Source: Burkholderiales bacterium
GTDB lineage: Bacteria > Pseudomonadota > Gammaproteobacteria > Burkholderiales > Burkholderiaceae_C
Length of the DNA stretch: 9,373 nucleotides
Direction of reading: 5' to 3'
Assembly (NCBI GenBank): GCA_947462175.1
Contig: CANHOE010000088.1
Coordinates: forward strand, 1 to 9,373
Each line of letters begins with the position of its first letter. Positions within the stretch are counted from its first letter, which is position 1. A model generated the notes under the pieces. The model did no database searches, was not told where the DNA came from, and worked only from the letters and a program-made list of their open reading frames with translations. Made by a program: the position numbers and the translations under genes. Of this stretch, positions 1-7,392 are shown one piece after another.

Positions 1-366
1 CGCACCGGCATGCACGACAGCAGACGGGTGAATCACGGCCTCTGCCGTACCACGACATTGAGCGGCCCATAGCTGAGTCAAGCGAGCGAAGCACAGGTAA
101 GGATCGTCTGCGATGAGCGCTGCACCTCGGCGTTCGGCAGCATCACGATGCGCAGGAGACACGATCACACAGCCTGCCGAAGAAGTAGCCAGGGCCGGCA
201 GATACCGCGGATTCGAAAGAAAAGAGATCGCGTCGCCGTCGGCGGCATCCAAAGATGCAATGCGACTGACGACGACCGACGGGTCGCCGATCAGTTCGGC
301 GCCCAGCCGCGTTGCCAGTTCGCCTAACGCAAACCGAGTGACAGACTCACTTGGCGCCCTGTGCAT
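1..366 (-). CDS. lpxD: UDP-3-O-acylglucosamine N-acyltransferase LpxD, N-terminal part (cut by window start)
   Basis: LpxD adds the N-linked 3-hydroxyacyl chain to UDP-3-O-acyl-glucosamine, the third step of lipid A synthesis, using acyl-ACP in the cytoplasm. The 122 visible codons read in one open frame to the window edge. They show the N-terminal uridine-binding domain: LGELATRLGAELIGD at about residues 13-27, ASLDAADGDAISFLSNPRY around 38-56, and ADDPYLCFARL around 86-96. IHPSAVVHAGA at the edge is the first turn of the hexapeptide left-handed beta-helix. The rest, including the catalytic His, lies outside. The start is well fixed: an in-frame TGA directly precedes the ATG, and no other ATG, GTG or TTG occurs before the conserved LGEL. 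The frame overlaps the skp end by 20 bases, giving a slightly long N-terminal tail (MHRAPSESVTRFA). Position last in this envelope cluster, after skp, is the usual one. Confidence 0.93.
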   Translation of the reverse strand, partial: MHRAPSESVTRFALGELATRLGAELIGDPSVVVSRIASLDAADGDAISFLSNPRYLPALATSSAGCVIVSPAHRDAAERRGAALIADDPYLCFARLTQLWAAQCRGTAEAVIHPSAVVHAGA

Positions 367-859
367 TCAGCGCCTTGACCACCTTGTCGGTGATGTCGAT
401 CTTCGGACTGGCAAAGACTGCTTCCTGCAGGATCAGGTCGTACTTTTCCGTCTCGTAGATCTGCTTGATGACCTTGTTGGCACGCTCGACAACCGCAGAC
501 AACTCTTCGTTCTTGCGCTGCGTCAGATCTTCCTGAAACTCGCGGCGTTTGCGCTGAAACTCGCGGTCCTGATCGACGAGATCCCGCTGACGCTTGCCTC
601 GCTCAGATTCGGACAAGGTTGGTGCCTCTTTGTCGAACTTCTCGCTGGCCGCCTTCAGTCTGCCGGCGATCTCGCCCATTTCCTTGTCCCGCTTGGAGAA
701 CTCGGCTTCCAACTTGGCTTGAGCAGCCTTGGCCGGATTGGCTTCACGCAGAACGCGGTCGCTGTTCACATAACCAATCTTGACTTCCTGGCTCTGGACG
801 TGGCACGCAGCGAAGACCAGCAAAGAGGCAGCCAACGCATTCAAAGATAACCTGTTCAT
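347..859 (-). CDS. skp: Periplasmic chaperone Skp (OmpH family)
   Basis: Skp is a trimeric periplasmic chaperone that holds unfolded outer-membrane proteins in its helical tentacles and delivers them towards the BAM complex. The 170-residue product matches the family in size. It opens with a signal peptide (hydrophobic core about residues 6-18, ALAASLLVFAA). Cleavage is probable after Ser23 (VQS/QEV), just before the typical mature start EVKIGYVNSDRVLREA. Residues about 40-130 are Lys/Glu/Arg/Gln-rich and predicted coiled coil, and the C-terminal part (YDLILQEAVFASPKIDITDKV) returns to the body domain. The frame can be extended one codon to a TTG at 862, but the ATG at 859 overlaps the bamA TGA as TGATG, a common reinitiation arrangement, so it is preferred. 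No clear Shine-Dalgarno precedes it. Cys19 gives a weak lipobox look (FAAC), but Phe at -3 argues against lipoprotein processing. The 3' end overlaps lpxD. Confidence 0.95.
   Translation of the reverse strand: MNRLSLNALAASLLVFAACHVQSQEVKIGYVNSDRVLREANPAKAAQAKLEAEFSKRDKEMGEIAGRLKAASEKFDKEAPTLSESERGKRQRDLVDQDREFQRKRREFQEDLTQRKNEELSAVVERANKVIKQIYETEKYDLILQEAVFASPKIDITDKVVKALNAQGAK
373..376 (-). promoter_or_regulatory. Ribosome-binding site of lpxD, inside skp
   Basis: On the minus strand AAGG is followed by six bases (CGCTGA) and then the lpxD ATG. The site lies wholly within the last codons of skp, so ribosomes finishing skp pass over it. It is a short match to the Shine-Dalgarno consensus and supports the only available lpxD start codon. 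Confidence 0.5.
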
Positions 860-3174
860 CAAAACGCAGTCCCGAGTTGAAATTGAAGACGCTGGATTCT
901 ATCCGTTGGCTCTTTCTTGATCGGTGAGCCATAGCTGATCTTGATGGGTCCAACGGGGGACACCCAACTGAAGCCGACGCCGATCGACGAGCGCAAACTG
1001 TCGAAGGACAGTCTGTCATCCACCCCCCACACATTGCCGACGTCCAGGTAAGTGAACCAGCGCAGTGTCCGGTCATTGCCAGTCCCAGGGAATGGCAGGT
1101 ACAGCTCGCTGTTGATGTTGAGGCGTCGATTGCCACCGAGGTACGCACCGAGGTTATCGACCTGCCCCAATGAGCCTTGGTCGAACCCGCGCACTGTGCC
1201 GAGCCCTCCGCCGAAGAAGTTCTTGAAAATCGGGTAAGGCTTGTTGCCCAGGCCGCGGCCGTAACCCAGTTCTGCGTTGATGCCGAGGGTGACACGCCGG
1301 AACGGTGTGAAGTACTGCTGCAACTGGAGGTCGGCGCGAACATAGCGCTGATCGGCCAGGAAACTGCTGTCAATGTTCACTCGATACAAGCGCCCAGTGG
1401 TCGGCACGAGAGCACTGTCACGGCCGTCGCGCGACCAGCCAATGGTGAATGGAATTGCGGTGCTTTTCTGACCGAACTGTTCGCGATAACGGAAGTAGGT
1501 GTCTGGCAGGTTGTTGCTGCCACGGATTTCGGTCTGTTCAAGGCCCACGCCGAAAAACACCGTGTCGTACTCGCTGAAAGGCACCCCGAAACGGATCGAT
1601 GCCCCGGGCGTTATCAGCTTGTAGTTCTCGCCCTGGCTGTTGAGGGGCTGCGCTGTGCGATAGAAGACATCGACCGCGCGTGAAATGCCGTCATCGGTGA
1701 AGTACGGATCAACCGTGCTCACCGAAATGGTCTGCTGCGATTTGCTGGTGTTGAATTCGATGCCCAGGAAGTTCCCGGTGCCGAATACGTTTTCCTGCTT
1801 GATCGAAGCCGTGAAAGACACCTTATCCGCGCTGGAAAATCCAGCGCCAAGCAGGATGTTGCCCGTCGGCTTCTCCTTGATCGACACGGTCAGGTCGACT
1901 TGATCGGAGGTGCCTGGAACTTCGCTGTTGTCGACGGTGACGTCACTGAAGAATCCGAGCCGGTCGACGCGGTCGCGAGACAACTTGATCTTGGGACCGT
2001 CGTACCACGACGACTCGAACTGCCGAAACTCTCGGCGGACCACTTCATCGCGGGTTTTCGTGTTGCCCGCCACATTGATGTGCCGCACGTAGACACGTCG
2101 CTGGGTGTCTGCCTGCAAAACGAGCTCGACACGGCCATTGACGCGGTCAATCTCCGGGCGTGCCTCGACGCGGGCGAATGCATAGCCAAAGGTGCCGAAC
2201 TTCTCGGTGAACGCCTTGGTTGTCGCCGCGACCTCCTCAGCCCGGTAGATCTGCCCGGGTTTGATGGTCACCAGCGCCTTGAACTCTTCTTCCTTGGAAA
2301 GGTACTGGCCCTGCAGCTTGACTGCGGTGACGGTGTATGGCTGACCTTCCTTGATGTTGATGGTGATCGAAATGTCTTGCTTGTCAGGCGAGATGGCGAT
2401 CTGCGTCGATTCGACATTGAACTCGAGGTAGCCGCGGTTCAGATACCAGGCCTTCAGCGTTTCAATGTCCGCATTCAGCTTCGTACGCGAGTAGCGGTCA
2501 GACTTGGTGTAGAAGGACAGCAAGCCTGTCTCGTCGAGCTCGAACAGCGCCTTGAGTTCCTTTTCGCTGTAGTCCCGGCTTCCTAGGACTCGGATCTCTC
2601 GGATACGGGCAACAGCACCTTCGACCACGTTGAAGGTCACGTTGACTCGGTTGCGCTCCTGACGAGTGACCTTGGTGGTGACTACTACGCCATACAGGCT
2701 GCGGGTCAAATACTGGCGCTTGAGCTCCTGCTCGGCGCGGTCTGCCAGCGCGTTGTCGAACGGCTGGCCTTCACCGACGCCGAAATCCTTCAGCGCCTTG
2801 ATCAGCGCTTCTTTTTCGAACTCCTTGGTGCCGACGAAATCAATGGCGCTGATGATCGAACGCTCCTCGACCACCACCACCACCACCGATCCAGCGATCT
2901 GGATACGCACGTCCTTGAACAGCCCGGTGGCAAACAACGCACGCAACGCCGCGACACCCTTTTCGTCGGTGTAGCTGTCACCGATGCGAAACGGCAGGGA
3001 CGCAAACACGGTACCGGCATCGGTGCGTTGCAGGCCTTCCACTCGAATGTCAGTGAGTTGGAAAGGCTCAACCGCCCATGCGTTTGCGCTGAGCAGACCG
3101 ATCGCGAGAAACGCGGATACCAGACAGTTTCGAAACGACGTCAGACAGGAAATGATTCGCAAGATGGGTCGCAT
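859..3174 (-). CDS. bamA: Outer membrane protein assembly factor BamA
   Basis: BamA is the central, essential subunit of the BAM complex, which folds beta-barrel proteins into the outer membrane. The 771-residue product has a signal peptide (about 1-34, ending SANAWA before VEPFQL) and five POTRA repeats over about 36-430, with glycine-turn motifs such as FATGLFKDVR, YLNRGYLEFNV and LGFFSDVTV. The C-terminal 16-strand barrel spans about 435-771. The loop 6 VRGF motif is intact at 661-664, and the chain ends in Phe, as expected of a BAM barrel. The open frame extends 36 codons upstream into rseP, but that extension (rich in His, Arg, Cys and Pro) does not look like an export signal. The ATG at 3174, giving a normal signal peptide, is therefore chosen. 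It lies 8 bases after the rseP stop, and those 8 bases (TTCTCCTT) contain no Shine-Dalgarno, so translation probably depends on coupling to rseP. A run of six valines at 97-102 is encoded by a triplet repeat. Confidence 0.96.
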   Translation of the reverse strand: MRPILRIISCLTSFRNCLVSAFLAIGLLSANAWAVEPFQLTDIRVEGLQRTDAGTVFASLPFRIGDSYTDEKGVAALRALFATGLFKDVRIQIAGSVVVVVVEERSIISAIDFVGTKEFEKEALIKALKDFGVGEGQPFDNALADRAEQELKRQYLTRSLYGVVVTTKVTRQERNRVNVTFNVVEGAVARIREIRVLGSRDYSEKELKALFELDETGLLSFYTKSDRYSRTKLNADIETLKAWYLNRGYLEFNVESTQIAISPDKQDISITINIKEGQPYTVTAVKLQGQYLSKEEEFKALVTIKPGQIYRAEEVAATTKAFTEKFGTFGYAFARVEARPEIDRVNGRVELVLQADTQRRVYVRHINVAGNTKTRDEVVRREFRQFESSWYDGPKIKLSRDRVDRLGFFSDVTVDNSEVPGTSDQVDLTVSIKEKPTGNILLGAGFSSADKVSFTASIKQENVFGTGNFLGIEFNTSKSQQTISVSTVDPYFTDDGISRAVDVFYRTAQPLNSQGENYKLITPGASIRFGVPFSEYDTVFFGVGLEQTEIRGSNNLPDTYFRYREQFGQKSTAIPFTIGWSRDGRDSALVPTTGRLYRVNIDSSFLADQRYVRADLQLQQYFTPFRRVTLGINAELGYGRGLGNKPYPIFKNFFGGGLGTVRGFDQGSLGQVDNLGAYLGGNRRLNINSELYLPFPGTGNDRTLRWFTYLDVGNVWGVDDRLSFDSLRSSIGVGFSWVSPVGPIKISYGSPIKKEPTDRIQRLQFQLGTAF
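2870..2887. repeat. Triplet repeat (ACC)6 inside bamA
   Basis: Six perfect tandem copies of ACC on the plus strand (GGT on the minus strand). In the bamA frame they encode the run of valines at residues 97-102 in the first POTRA domain, just before EERS. A short valine-rich beta strand is normal at this point in BamA, so the protein is not unusual. Only the use of near-identical codons, which makes a perfect microsatellite, is notable. Confidence 0.85.
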
Positions 3175-3182
3175 AAGGAGAA

Positions 3183-4550
3183 TTAAGGCAGGCCCACAAG
3201 GCGGACCACGTCGTTGAATAGCGCGATGGACATCAGCATCAGCATGATGGCCACACCACCGCGTTGCAGGCGTTCCAGCCACAACCCGGATACAGGGCGC
3301 CCCGTCGCCGCTTCGAAAAGATGGTACATGAGGTGCCCGCCATCAAGCATCGGCAGAGGCAGCAGGTTCAGTACGCCAAGACTGATGCTGACCACAGCAA
3401 GAAATCCGAGGTAGTAGGCCAGTCCCACACGCACCGACTGGCCCGCATAGTCGGCGATGGTCAGCGGGCCGGTGAGATTCTTCAGCGAGGCCTCGCCGAT
3501 CAGCATGCGGCCGAACATCTTCAGGGTGAGCACTGACATGTCGAACGTGCGGGTCACCGCCTGCGACACGCCATCGAAGAAGCCATAGCGCACCAGAACC
3601 ATTTCCGGAGGCCCGCCGATGAACGCTTCGATGCGTCCGACGCGCCGCTCGCCGTCCGCCACGGCAACCGGCTCGACATCGAGCCGCAAACGTTGCGAAC
3701 CGCGCTCAACCAACCACTGCTGAGGCGCGATGACGGCCGCGGAGCCACTGGATCGGATCAGCTCACGCAGACTCGACGCGTCGGCGATGGCCATGCCATC
3801 GACAGACAGCACTCGGTCGCCAGCGCGCAGGCCGGCCTCCTCCGCGGGACCACCGGGCTTGATCTGACCCATGACGGGCTCGGCGTACGCACCACCCAAC
3901 CCGATCCGCCGAATCAATTGGGCATCGACCTCTCGGTTGCCCAGTCGATCGAGTTCGAGCACAAAGCTCCGCTCGTGCTGACCACTCGCGTCGGCGACGC
4001 GCAGTTGCAGTTCCTCGCCGCGCAGGACGGCTTGCGTCACGTGCCAGACGAGATCGGTCATCGAGCGGACGTCGGTCCATTCGCTGCCGTCGGTCGAACT
4101 GGCCCGGACCCAATCACCGGCCCGCAGGCCGGACCGCTCGGCAAGGCTGTCGGCCACGGGGGCGCCGAGCACCGCCTTCGGCTCGTCCAGGCCAATCCAG
4201 TGGGCGCCGGAGTACAAGATCACCGCAAGCAGCAGGTTGGCGATCGGGCCCGCAGCGACGATGGCCGACCGCTTCCAAAGTGACTGGCGGTTGAACGCCT
4301 GGGTGAGTTGAGCCGAATCCACCGGCGCCTCGCGCTCGTCGAGCATGCGGACGTAGCCGCCCAGCGGCAGCACGGAAATGACGAATTCGGTGCTGTCGGG
4401 TGTGGCCTGACGCCGCCAGATGACCCGACCGAATCCCACCGAGAACCGCAGCACCCTGACGCCACAGGCTACCGCGACGCGGTAATGACCGTACTCATGC
4501 ACGACGATCAACACACCGAGCGTCAACAGGAAAGCGAGCACGGTGATCAT
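3183..4550 (-). CDS. rseP: Site-2 intramembrane zinc protease RseP (PDZ-containing)
   Basis: RseP is an inner-membrane zinc metalloprotease that makes the second, intramembrane cut in anti-sigma factor RseA, releasing sigma-E in envelope stress. It can also clear remnant signal peptides. The 455-residue product has all key parts. HEYGH, the HExxH zinc motif, lies at 18-22 within the first membrane segment. [10 protein letters not shown] at about 101-110 is a second membrane segment. Two PDZ domains follow at about 120-205 and 215-305, the latter with the [20 protein letters not shown] signature. The third zinc ligand motif, [10 protein letters not shown], spans 397-406 (Asp403), and a last membrane helix lies at about 432-450. 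The frame could open 7 codons earlier at 4571, inside dxr. The ATG at 4550 gives the family-typical start ([23 protein letters not shown]) and overlaps the dxr stop as ATGA, implying coupled translation. It lies directly upstream of bamA, as in most proteobacteria. Confidence 0.96.
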   Translation of the reverse strand: MITVLAFLLTLGVLIVVHEYGHYRVAVACGVRVLRFSVGFGRVIWRRQATPDSTEFVISVLPLGGYVRMLDEREAPVDSAQLTQAFNRQSLWKRSAIVAAGPIANLLLAVILYSGAHWIGLDEPKAVLGAPVADSLAERSGLRAGDWVRASSTDGSEWTDVRSMTDLVWHVTQAVLRGEELQLRVADASGQHERSFVLELDRLGNREVDAQLIRRIGLGGAYAEPVMGQIKPGGPAEEAGLRAGDRVLSVDGMAIADASSLRELIRSSGSAAVIAPQQWLVERGSQRLRLDVEPVAVADGERRVGRIEAFIGGPPEMVLVRYGFFDGVSQAVTRTFDMSVLTLKMFGRMLIGEASLKNLTGPLTIADYAGQSVRVGLAYYLGFLAVVSISLGVLNLLPLPMLDGGHLMYHLFEAATGRPVSGLWLERLQRGGVAIMLMLMSIALFNDVVRLVGLP

Positions 4551-5749
4551 CGTGCGATGCGCTCCGCGCATTGCGAGGCGGCACGGCGCACTCGCGCGTC
4601 GAGTGCAATCAAACCCTCAATTGAGGCGCACTCATCGCGCTGCGGCAGCACAGACTCGAGGGTGCTGGCATTGACGTGGTGGATCTGATCGAATCCGATG
4701 CTCCCCGCAAGAAATGCAGCCACTGCTACCTCGTTGGCTGCGTTCAGCACGGCTGTGCTGCCTTCGGGCGCGCGCAGTGTCTCCCAGGCCAGAGGCAGGC
4801 CCGGGTAGCGATGCATGTCCGGCGGCTCAAAGCTCAGTGGCGCCAGCGAGGGGAAGTCAAGCAGGTCTGCGCCCGATTCCATGCGCTCGGGGAATGACAG
4901 TCCATAGGCAATCGGCACCCGCATGTCGGGGGTACCCAGTTGCGCCAGCACGGAGTTGTCGCGGCACACCACCATCGAATGCACGATGCTCTGCGGGTGG
5001 ATGACCACTTTGATCTGCTCAGGGGTCAGGTCGAACAGCCAGCGCGCTTCGATGACTTCGAGCGCCTTGTTCATCATGGTGGCGGAGTCGACCGAAATCT
5101 TTCGGCCCATCACCCAGTTGGGATGCGCACAAGCTTGATCTGGTGTCACGCTGGCCAGCGTGGCGAGATCGCGGGTGCGGAACGGGCCACCGGAAGCCGT
5201 CAGGATGATGTGATCAATTCGCGCAGACCACCGACTGCGGTCTTCGGGCAGACACTGGAAGATCGCTGAATGCTCGCTGTCGATCGGGAGCAACTGCGCA
5301 CCACCCTCTCGCACCGCCGTCATGAAAAGAGCGCCGCCGACAACCAGTGCCTCTTTGTTCGCCAGCATCAGCCGCTTGCCCGCGCGCGCCGCGGCCAGAC
5401 ATGGCGGCAATCCAGCCGCGCCGACGATCGCCGCCATAACGGCATCCACCTCAGGGTGCGACGCCATCTCGCACAGCGCTTGAGCGCCGACGAGCACCGC
5501 GGTGGCGCTGCCTGCATCGCGAAGCTTCGCCTGCAGCGTCTGCGCCGAGGCGGCATCGGGCAGCACCGCAAAGCGCGGCGTCCACGCCAGACATTGCGCC
5601 AGCAATTCATCGATGCGGCGTTGCGCGGTCAGCGCGAAAACCTCGTAACGGTCGCGGTGGCGCGACAGCACATCCAGCGTACTGGTACCGATCGACCCGG
5701 TCGATCCCAGGATGCACACACGCATGCGGGCTGATTGGTGCGGGTTCAT
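4547..5749 (-). CDS. dxr: 1-deoxy-D-xylulose 5-phosphate reductoisomerase
   Basis: Dxr converts 1-deoxy-D-xylulose 5-phosphate to 2-C-methyl-D-erythritol 4-phosphate with NADPH. This is the first committed step of the MEP isoprenoid pathway and the target of fosmidomycin. The 400-residue cytosolic protein is of normal length and carries the full set of motifs. GSTGSIG for NADPH binding is at about 15-21 and ANKEALV at 130-136. [10 protein letters not shown] holds metal ligands Asp157 and Glu159. LTASGGPF is at 183-190, HPNW at 209-212, and [14 protein letters not shown] has Lys228 and Glu231. [17 protein letters not shown] and LNAANE follow. The ATG at 5749 lies 12 bases after cdsA. Only a weak ribosome-binding sequence (ACGGCG) precedes it, and an in-frame ATG at 5725, before RVCILGST, is an alternative. 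The 3' end overlaps rseP by 4 bases. Its product feeds the isoprenoid units used by UppS, encoded two genes upstream. Confidence 0.97.
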   Translation of the reverse strand: MNPHQSARMRVCILGSTGSIGTSTLDVLSRHRDRYEVFALTAQRRIDELLAQCLAWTPRFAVLPDAASAQTLQAKLRDAGSATAVLVGAQALCEMASHPEVDAVMAAIVGAAGLPPCLAAARAGKRLMLANKEALVVGGALFMTAVREGGAQLLPIDSEHSAIFQCLPEDRSRWSARIDHIILTASGGPFRTRDLATLASVTPDQACAHPNWVMGRKISVDSATMMNKALEVIEARWLFDLTPEQIKVVIHPQSIVHSMVVCRDNSVLAQLGTPDMRVPIAYGLSFPERMESGADLLDFPSLAPLSFEPPDMHRYPGLPLAWETLRAPEGSTAVLNAANEVAVAAFLAGSIGFDQIHHVNASTLESVLPQRDECASIEGLIALDARVRRAASQCAERIAR

Positions 5750-5761
5750 ATCACGCCGTAT

Positions 5762-6598
5762 TCAGATGGAGATGAGGGCCAAGGCCAGTGGAAACACAGG
5801 CAACAACGCATCGACTCGATCCAGCACGCCGCCGTGGCCTGGCAGCAGACCGCTGCTGTCCTTCGCCCCGGCATTGCGCTTGACGAGCGACTCCACCAGA
5901 TCGCCGACCACCCCCATGGCCACCAGAAACACGCAGACCAGAACGAGGCCGGCGAGACCGTGCTGAAAGTAGAGATGAGTAAAGAGGCTGGGTGAGTCCA
6001 TCGACCAGATGCGGTCGGCAGCTATCCACAGCGCCGCCAGCAGCAGCACGCCCAGCATGCCGCTCCACACACCTTCCCAACTCTTGCCGGGGCTGATCGC
6101 CAAGGCCAGCTTGCGCCTGCCAAACGCCCGTCCGCCGAAGTAGGCGGCAATGTCGGACATCCAGACCAAGCTGAACACCGAAAGAATGAAATTGACGCCC
6201 ACAGAGCGCGCATCGGCCATCGCCAACCAGGCCAGCCACAGGCCAACCAGCCCCAGTGCCCAGCGCAAGCTTTGCGGCAGCAAGCCCCAGCCCGCAGGGC
6301 CGACCTTCAGCGACCAGGCGCCGCCCAGGACCCACACGCCCATGGCCAACCACCAGGCAGCTGGCGGGGCGCTGCGCTCCCAGCCAGCACCCAGCGCCAA
6401 CGCACACGCCGCACCCAGCAGCAGCGCAAAAGCTATCGCCGGGAGCGAGGAGCCGCCGTTGAGCCGCACCCACTCCCAGCCGGCGGCTGCGATGAACAGC
6501 ACCGTCAACACGGCAAACGGGAACGGCACGGGGGCGAACAGCGCGGGAAGAAACACGCCCAGCAGCACCAGGGCAGTGATGACTCGTTGCTTCAACAT
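5762..6598 (-). CDS. cdsA: Phosphatidate cytidylyltransferase (CDP-diglyceride synthase)
   Basis: CdsA joins phosphatidic acid and CTP into CDP-diacylglycerol, precursor of the membrane phospholipids, in the inner membrane. The 278-residue product is almost entirely hydrophobic, with about seven to eight predicted membrane helices, as usual for the family. The signature motif lies near the C-terminus: SLVKRNAGAKDSSG at 237-250 followed by LLPGHGGVLDRVD at 251-263, with Lys240, Arg241, Lys246, Asp247, His255, Asp260, Arg261 and Asp263 all in place. A second conserved part is WMSDIAAYFGGRAFGRRKL at 146-164 followed by SPGKSWEG. The ATG starts just 2 bases after the uppS stop (TGACCATG), so translation is probably coupled; no strong Shine-Dalgarno is seen. 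A longer open frame on the same strand in another phase (6791-5751) is a shadow. The uppS-cdsA-dxr order is standard. Confidence 0.95.
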   Translation of the reverse strand: MLKQRVITALVLLGVFLPALFAPVPFPFAVLTVLFIAAAGWEWVRLNGGSSLPAIAFALLLGAACALALGAGWERSAPPAAWWLAMGVWVLGGAWSLKVGPAGWGLLPQSLRWALGLVGLWLAWLAMADARSVGVNFILSVFSLVWMSDIAAYFGGRAFGRRKLALAISPGKSWEGVWSGMLGVLLLAALWIAADRIWSMDSPSLFTHLYFQHGLAGLVLVCVFLVAMGVVGDLVESLVKRNAGAKDSSGLLPGHGGVLDRVDALLPVFPLALALISI

Positions 6599-6600
6599 GG

Positions 6601-7344
6601 TCAGCGCGCGATCGGCAGTTCGGCCGCATGCGCGTCCTTGATGGCCCCGAATCGCCGGTCGCGGCGCGCGTAATCTGCCAATGCCGCATCGAGTTCGGCT
6701 TCACTGAATTCAGGCCAAAGGCAATCGGAAAAACACAACTCGGAATACGCCGCCTGCCAAAGCAGGAAGTTGCTGATACGGACCTCGCCACCTGTGCGAA
6801 TGAACAGATCAGGATCAGGCGCGTGGCTCAGCGCCATGAATCGGCTCAGCGTGGCCTCATCCAGATCGTCTGCACTGATGCCGGCGCGAATCGCCCGCTG
6901 GCAAGCCTGGACCACGTCCCATCGCCCCCCGTAATTAAAGGCCACCGACAGGGTGATGCGGGTGTTGTGCTTGGTACTGTTCTCGGCGTGGTCCCAAGCT
7001 TCGCGTACATGTGCCGCGATGTCGGTGCGATCGCCCACGATGCGCACCCGAACGCCATTCTTGTGCATCACGCCAAGGTACTTCGACACCGCCAGCAGCA
7101 CCAGCGACATCAGCCCGGAGACCTCGTCATTCGGGCGCTTCCAGTTCTCCGACGAGAACGCGAACACTGTGAGGTACTCGACGCCACGATCAGCGCAGGC
7201 CAGCACTGTATTCACCAGCGTGTCGACACCCTGCTTGTGCCCAAGAAAGCGCGGCTTGAACCGGCTTTTCGCCCACCTGCCATTGCCGTCCATCACGATG
7301 GCAATGTGACGAGGAACCTCCGATGCATTCGGCAGAGCGCTCAC
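6601..7344 (-). CDS. uppS: Isoprenyl transferase, (2Z,6E)-undecaprenyl diphosphate synthase
   Basis: UppS condenses farnesyl diphosphate with eight isopentenyl diphosphates in cis to make undecaprenyl diphosphate, the lipid carrier for peptidoglycan and other cell-wall polymers. From the chosen start the product has 247 residues, normal for the family. Motifs seen: MDGNGRWA at 18-25 with the catalytic Asp19 and diphosphate-binding Arg23; FLGHKQG at about 33-39; FSSENWKRP at 63-71; FNYGGRWD; and RTGGEVRISNFLLWQ from 183 with Arg183, Arg189 and Ser191. The frame can open at a GTG at 7356. However, GAGGTG at 7359-7354 is a good Shine-Dalgarno sitting 9 bases before a second GTG at 7344, and it would be partly used up by the upstream start, so 7344 is preferred. 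The gene follows frr after 48 bases and is almost joined to cdsA. Confidence 0.95.
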   Translation of the reverse strand: MSALPNASEVPRHIAIVMDGNGRWAKSRFKPRFLGHKQGVDTLVNTVLACADRGVEYLTVFAFSSENWKRPNDEVSGLMSLVLLAVSKYLGVMHKNGVRVRIVGDRTDIAAHVREAWDHAENSTKHNTRITLSVAFNYGGRWDVVQACQRAIRAGISADDLDEATLSRFMALSHAPDPDLFIRTGGEVRISNFLLWQAAYSELCFSDCLWPEFSEAELDAALADYARRDRRFGAIKDAHAAELPIAR

Positions 7345-7353
7345 GGAAATTGG

Positions 7354-7359
7354 CACCTC
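7354..7359 (-). promoter_or_regulatory. Ribosome-binding site of uppS that decides its start
   Basis: GAGGTG on the minus strand is a six-base match to the Shine-Dalgarno consensus, 9 bases upstream of the GTG at 7344. The alternative GTG start at 7356 is formed by the last three bases of this same element and has no ribosome-binding sequence of its own, so the element argues for the downstream start. Confidence 0.6.
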
Positions 7360-7369
7360 AGGGGCTGAG
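7357..7369 (-). promoter_or_regulatory. Small hairpin overlapping the uppS ribosome-binding site
   Basis: In the mRNA sense CTCAG-CCC-CTGAG forms a perfect 5-bp stem with a 3-base loop. The last three bases of the stem (GAG) are the first half of the uppS Shine-Dalgarno GAGGTG. The stem is short and probably of modest stability. Whether it limits uppS translation is inference. Confidence 0.35.
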
Positions 7370-7392
7370 CATCGCGCAAAGCGGGGCCGGCG

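Noticed and set aside
113..850. Plus-strand open frame of 245 codons opposite lpxD and skp
   Set aside because: It is antisense to both conserved genes. It hides the true partial lpxD frame on the other strand, which has the expected protein sequence.
1900..2586. Plus-strand open frame of 228 codons opposite bamA
   Set aside because: It is antisense to the POTRA region of bamA, has no family resemblance and no convincing ribosome-binding site.
3175..3180. AAGGAG on the plus strand as a ribosome-binding site for a plus-strand gene
   Set aside because: No start codon with a plausible conserved frame follows at a suitable distance; the site lies at the rseP-bamA junction on the coding strand of neither gene.
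3175..3282. Extended N-terminus of BamA reaching into rseP
   Set aside because: The extra 36 residues would sit before a complete signal peptide and overlap the conserved rseP C-terminus. The ATG at 3174 gives a normal exported protein.
5751..6791. Minus-strand open frame of 346 codons overlapping cdsA and the end of uppS in another phase
   Set aside because: The cdsA frame carries the complete family signature. This frame is Arg/Gly/Ala-rich without motifs and is a GC-driven shadow.
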